Positions 60,776 to 64,000 of a stretch of 64,000 bases of DNA are shown here, piece after piece. This stretch comes from Oligoflexia bacterium. GTDB taxonomy: Bacteria; Bdellovibrionota; Bacteriovoracia; Bacteriovoracales; Bacteriovoracaceae. The notes below the pieces were generated by a model. The model was not told the origin of the DNA and did no database searches. It was given only the letters and a program-made list of their open reading frames with translations. Each line of letters begins with the position of its first letter. The stretch's first letter is position 1. Location: contig JADFZW010000011.1 in the NCBI GenBank assembly GCA_015232355.1, forward strand, positions 90,721 through 154,720. Direction: 5' to 3'. Both the position numbers and the translations under genes were made by a program.

Positions 60776-63631
60776 TTATTGTAGATCACCATTGTTGTAT
60801 TTTTCTTGATATTTACTAATTCTGTTTTTCAATAATTCTTCTGCTTCATCAACTTTGTTTGATTTTCTATTTTTAAATAATTGTTTTATATTCAGCTTTG
60901 CGTAGGCAGAAGAAATTCTAGAACTATTATCTACAACTGTCTTAACCATGTTAACAAAATTGCTTTTATCATCTTTTGCAGAGACATTATTATTAGCAGT
61001 TATAAAACTCACAGGAGAAACCACAGAATTTACTAACTTGCTAACAGCATATATTGAAGACCACAACAAAGCATTTTTTATATTCTTACTTTTACTATTT
61101 ACCTCTGATTGCTCATCGCTAATTCTTGCCAACATCTCTTGATTAGCTATCATTTTCTTTTCAACTGTTTTCAAATCATCATTTTCATTAACAATTAGTT
61201 CAGGTCTGTCAATCATATCTGTATAAATAGATTTATCATTATCTTCACGTTTAAATCTCATTTTTAAATCCGCATGTGAATCGATCTCAATTTTTTCATT
61301 ATTAGCAATTAGAGAGAAAGCATTGCTTTTTAAATGATATTTCCTAAAAATATCAATAACTACTTTTACTTCATTATCATTAGAATTTAAATATTCTTCT
61401 GAAATGTCTAAAGTACATTTAAGTACCTTTGGTGTTCCTTCACTTTTTCCAATTAATTGAGGATTGCTTTTGGATAATGTTGTTAGAGACCATTCATCAC
61501 TGGTTCTCATTTTTAAATCAATTGTTTTTCCTGATTTAGTAGTAATTTTGATAGTTGAAGGTTGATCTGGAGTTTGAAAAATATTGAAATTTTGCATTTC
61601 TACTTTAATATCTTCTGCTAAATCACCTAACTTTGCTACTCCAGAAATAGTTCCTTGAGGATAATCCTTTAAAAGTTCAGATGAACTAATGGTAGAATCT
61701 GATTTTATATACGGATATGAGAATGTGTTTTTATAAAGAGATGATAAAATTAAGGACTTCTTAATTTCTGCTGCAGAAAAACTATTGAACAGCCATTCAT
61801 CCTCACTAATTTTTTTATGATAAAATCCCATTTCTCCTCTTGAATTAACACCAACAACTCTTAACTCTCTATTATCATCACCAAGTCCCGTTGTATGAAT
61901 ACTGATTTTAGATAATCCAGAAATGGCCGCCTGATTATTTTTTTCATTAATATGACCAGTTTCAGGGGCAGTTGTAATGCTTTGATGTTTTTTCCATCCA
62001 TCTAAGAGTGCTGATCTTTCAGTATACAATGAGTAAATTTTTTGTGAATTATTTTTATTACTTGAAGCTTTAACTTGATCGTATGTCAAATTGTGAGTTG
62101 GAGTTCCATTTATCTCATAATCAAACATCCTTGTATACATTACATTTTTTCCATCTTTATCTTTTCCTGAAACAAAAATAGTTGAACCAGCGGTAGAAAT
62201 ATTTTCAGCTTTAAAACCATTTTCCATAGGAATAAGTATTCCTCTGGTAAATTCTGGAGCTAAACCTGTATCCCAAAATACAATTGAACCGTTTTTAAGT
62301 AATACATATACAGTTGGAGTAAAGCCAAAATAGATTTGTTTATCTTGCTTACTATCTTTAAAATATCCAACTATATCATCATCGTGCATGAATTCCTTTG
62401 TTCTTCTACGCCATTCTTTACCCTCATTTGCCAATCCAATACTAAAACTCCAACCAACAACATCTTCCTTGGGTATTTTTAAAACTCCGTGAGGTACACC
62501 TAGACTTCTAGTATTCCAAGCAGTAGGTAATTTTTTATTATTTGGTTTATAGAGATGAAAATTTCCTTTGTTAGTTAGGGCCACAACAATTTCTCCTTGA
62601 ACATCAAACTCAACTATCTTTTCCCCATCAGGCAAAGTAGGACCACCAGTACCATCATGTAAATTCCAACCATCACGATTACCAGGATTATTTTTTATAT
62701 AAACATCATCATTTTTTTCCCATTCTCCACCTTTTTGGAAACGATTATTGTTTCCTCTATTTAAATTTGGTTTGACATAAATTTTATTATCCGAACCCAA
62801 GCAATATAAAAAATTACCAGTGAAATTTTGTTGTTTTGAACGAAGATACACGTTTTCTGGAAACATGGATTTTTCTTTCCTAATTTGGATTTTTTCTAGC
62901 ATGGAATTTAATTTAGTTAATTGATTTGATAATTTTTGATTTTGATTATTTAATTTTTGAACATCTTGAATTTCATTAAGCTGAGGACAAATATCGCTTT
63001 GTCCATTTGAATTTTCTGTTGCTTCAACATCGCCCAAAGTCTCATTTGTTCCATTATCAATGTTTTCTAATTTTTCAATTTTATTTTTTAAGGCCCTAAT
63101 AAATGAATTATCAAACATTCCGTTTTCTATTCCAGATTCAATTTGCTCTTGAGTATAAAAAAAAGGTTCAACAAATATTTTTTCATCTTTGGCCAGTTGC
63201 TTTAAGATTTGCAATTCATCAGCAGTAAAAATCTTTAATTCATTGTTTGAGTTATCTTTATTTTGATCGCCTTTTGTGGTGTTTGTATTTAAATGATTTT
63301 GATAAATTGAAGCACCATTAACCCATTTCACTTTTCTAGTTATCATGTTTTGTGTTTTAGACATATTAAAAGTATTCATTTCTCTTAGCTTTATATCCAT
63401 CACACTGGCCAGAGCAGGATCTACTATTGGAGATTGTAAAGCATATCTATCTACAATCTTTTTGTTTTGTTTTATTATCAAACTAAGTTGTTTGAAAAAA
63501 TTTGCTGAATTAGCATTATCAACTGTAAACAAATTAACAAATTGAAATATGCCCAGTAATGCAATTAATTTAAAAAATATAGTTTCTATCATTCTTTTTC
63601 TCATTTTTTTCTCTTTTGTTTTAAAATTCAT
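60776..63631 (-). CDS. Large exported protein of unknown function
   Basis: Unrecognised 951-residue protein. Seen: signal-type segment (about 14-45), a Lys/Asn-rich helical part with coiled coil (210-260), then beta-rich segments from about 270 to 620 with repeated short strands: FLYCLGSDNKIYV, GEIVVALTNKGNFHLYK, TVYVLLKNGSIVFWD, TIFVSGKDKDGKN, LRVVGVNSRGEMGFYHK. These look like propeller blades reading 'X-ALTxxGxxxxY'. The C-terminal third is again helical with an Ala/Ser hydrophobic helix (about 855-880). ATG 63604 (residue 10) is a better-placed start than ATG 63631 because AAGAG precedes it. Surface or secreted role inferred. Confidence 0.7.
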   Translation of the reverse strand: MNFKTKEKKMRKRMIETIFFKLIALLGIFQFVNLFTVDNANSANFFKQLSLIIKQNKKIVDRYALQSPIVDPALASVMDIKLREMNTFNMSKTQNMITRKVKWVNGASIYQNHLNTNTTKGDQNKDNSNNELKIFTADELQILKQLAKDEKIFVEPFFYTQEQIESGIENGMFDNSFIRALKNKIEKLENIDNGTNETLGDVEATENSNGQSDICPQLNEIQDVQKLNNQNQKLSNQLTKLNSMLEKIQIRKEKSMFPENVYLRSKQQNFTGNFLYCLGSDNKIYVKPNLNRGNNNRFQKGGEWEKNDDVYIKNNPGNRDGWNLHDGTGGPTLPDGEKIVEFDVQGEIVVALTNKGNFHLYKPNNKKLPTAWNTRSLGVPHGVLKIPKEDVVGWSFSIGLANEGKEWRRRTKEFMHDDDIVGYFKDSKQDKQIYFGFTPTVYVLLKNGSIVFWDTGLAPEFTRGILIPMENGFKAENISTAGSTIFVSGKDKDGKNVMYTRMFDYEINGTPTHNLTYDQVKASSNKNNSQKIYSLYTERSALLDGWKKHQSITTAPETGHINEKNNQAAISGLSKISIHTTGLGDDNRELRVVGVNSRGEMGFYHKKISEDEWLFNSFSAAEIKKSLILSSLYKNTFSYPYIKSDSTISSSELLKDYPQGTISGVAKLGDLAEDIKVEMQNFNIFQTPDQPSTIKITTKSGKTIDLKMRTSDEWSLTTLSKSNPQLIGKSEGTPKVLKCTLDISEEYLNSNDNEVKVVIDIFRKYHLKSNAFSLIANNEKIEIDSHADLKMRFKREDNDKSIYTDMIDRPELIVNENDDLKTVEKKMIANQEMLARISDEQSEVNSKSKNIKNALLWSSIYAVSKLVNSVVSPVSFITANNNVSAKDDKSNFVNMVKTVVDNSSRISSAYAKLNIKQLFKNRKSNKVDEAEELLKNRISKYQEKYNNGDLQ

Positions 63632-63765
63632 ATGCTATGTTCTCATTTCAAATACCAACAATATTTTATTTCAACCTCGAATAATTTAATGGCATCCACG
63701 AAAAGTATGTTTGTCTTGCCATCAAAACTTAATTTAGTATAAGAGCAAATTTAAAAAAAAATTGA

Positions 63766-63796
63766 AAGTGTACTTTTTTTAAAAAAAAGTACACTT
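63766..63796. terminator. Perfect palindrome with central T/A tracts
   Basis: AAGTGTAC, seven T, eight A, GTACACTT: a near-perfect 15-bp-arm palindrome. Its layout (unique ends outside, T then A tract inside) is the same as the palindrome over the lgt end (30109-30152). It separates the fragment at 63820 from the leader of the 951-residue gene. Terminator function is inferred. Confidence 0.45.
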
Positions 63797-63819
63797 AGAA
63801 GTGTCTGATCAAAATTTAT

Positions 63820-64000
63820 TTAGTCTTTTTTGTGATGATTATAATGGGCATACTCAATAAAGCCATGTTGCTTTCCACCGATTCTGTCAGGATAATTTTT
63901 CAACGACTTTGACAGTAAAACAAATTGATCTACCTTTTAAGAAATAAACTTTATCTAAAAAAGGTGGGACGGATGGTTTTGTCGATGTCAATAAATTCTA
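63820..64000 (-). pseudogene. Frame-broken coding fragment at the window end
   Basis: On the minus strand protein-like pieces follow each other in shifting frames: FIDIDKTIRPTFF, then DKVYFLKGRSICFTVKVVEK, then KNYPDRIGGKQHGFIEYAHY ending in TAA at 63820-63822. At least two frame changes are needed to join them, so it looks like a decayed gene of unknown family; the start is outside the window. Confidence 0.35.

Larger units (their letters stand above)
63632..64000. other. Terminal intergenic region with palindrome and gene fragment
   Basis: The stretch before the window end holds the leader of the 951-residue gene, a 31-bp palindrome (63766-63796) and a frame-broken coding fragment on the minus strand (63820-64000). 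No RNA gene or mobile-element end is visible. Confidence 0.5.

Overview
The window is strongly AT-rich DNA from a Gram-negative bacterium. It has an outer membrane (LptF/G-type permease, TolC-family protein, outer-membrane barrel, many lipoproteins) and a rich signalling set (two CheY-like proteins, another receiver, a PilZ protein, a degenerate HD-GYP protein, a chemotaxis receptor). Gene content such as the HAD-IG 5'-nucleotidase, YbjN-PspA pair, PilZ/HD-GYP proteins and very many exported proteins of unknown role recalls the Bdellovibrionota (Bdellovibrio/Bacteriovorax-like bacteria). That is an inference from gene families, since no rRNA or marker set is present. I found no tRNA, rRNA, CRISPR, insertion sequence, phage or plasmid functions. 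About 92% of the window is coding.

Layout. 0.1-5.2 kb: molybdenum hydroxylase large subunit, a lipoprotein, an exported phosphoribosyltransferase-like protein and a PilZ protein. 5.3-8.2 kb: a sulfur (persulfide) operon, made of an ArsR-type dithiol repressor with a visible operator followed by a CoA-disulfide reductase-rhodanese-TusA-DsrE fusion. 8.5-12.1 kb: two exported proteins, one VTC/CYTH-like and one with a PEP/pyruvate-dikinase-type ATP-grasp domain. 12.2-18.1 kb: FabH, TolC-family protein, secreted clostripain-like protease, lipoprotein and a low-complexity exported protein. 18.2-20.0 kb: CheY and degenerate HD-GYP pair. 20.0-24.5 kb: a tight four-gene operon of two radical SAM enzymes, a short-chain dehydrogenase and a 7-TM Cys-cluster membrane protein. 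24.9-28.4 kb: exported esterase and a SelO-like pseudokinase. 28.4-36.3 kb: paralogous lipoproteins flanking Lgt, a chemoreceptor, STAS-like protein, CheY and an exported ubiquitin-protease-like (USP/C19) protein. 36.4-45.7 kb: EI24 protein, a HEPN-MNT pair, a FecR/TPR-barrel/tandem-repeat-lipoprotein operon and an exported ankyrin protein. 45.7-54.7 kb: housekeeping and envelope genes (LtaS/sulfatase-type enzyme, LptG-like permease, class II aldolase, SRPBCC protein, HtpX, receiver, 5'-nucleotidase, YbjN, PspA). 54.7-64.0 kb: exported PI3/4-kinase-fold protein, remnants of a DUF4160-DUF2442 module, a GxxH-motif exported protein, amidohydrolase lipoprotein, zinc phospholipase C/nuclease, and a large exported protein of unknown function.

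Two themes stand out. First, several exported proteins carry domains that are normally cytoplasmic or typical of eukaryotes and their parasites: a USP-type cysteine protease with an intact C-H-D triad, a PI3/4K-fold kinase with intact catalytic motifs, an ankyrin protein, a VTC-like protein, a dikinase-type ATP-grasp protein and a PRTase-like protein. Together they look like a repertoire of proteins delivered outside the cytoplasm, perhaps into prey or host; this is inference. Second, short in-frame tandem repeats (6, 9 and 12 bp units, plus a 162 bp unit) are scattered through many unrelated genes, and non-coding 7 and 8 bp repeats sit just upstream of pspA and ybjN, suggesting repeat-driven variation.
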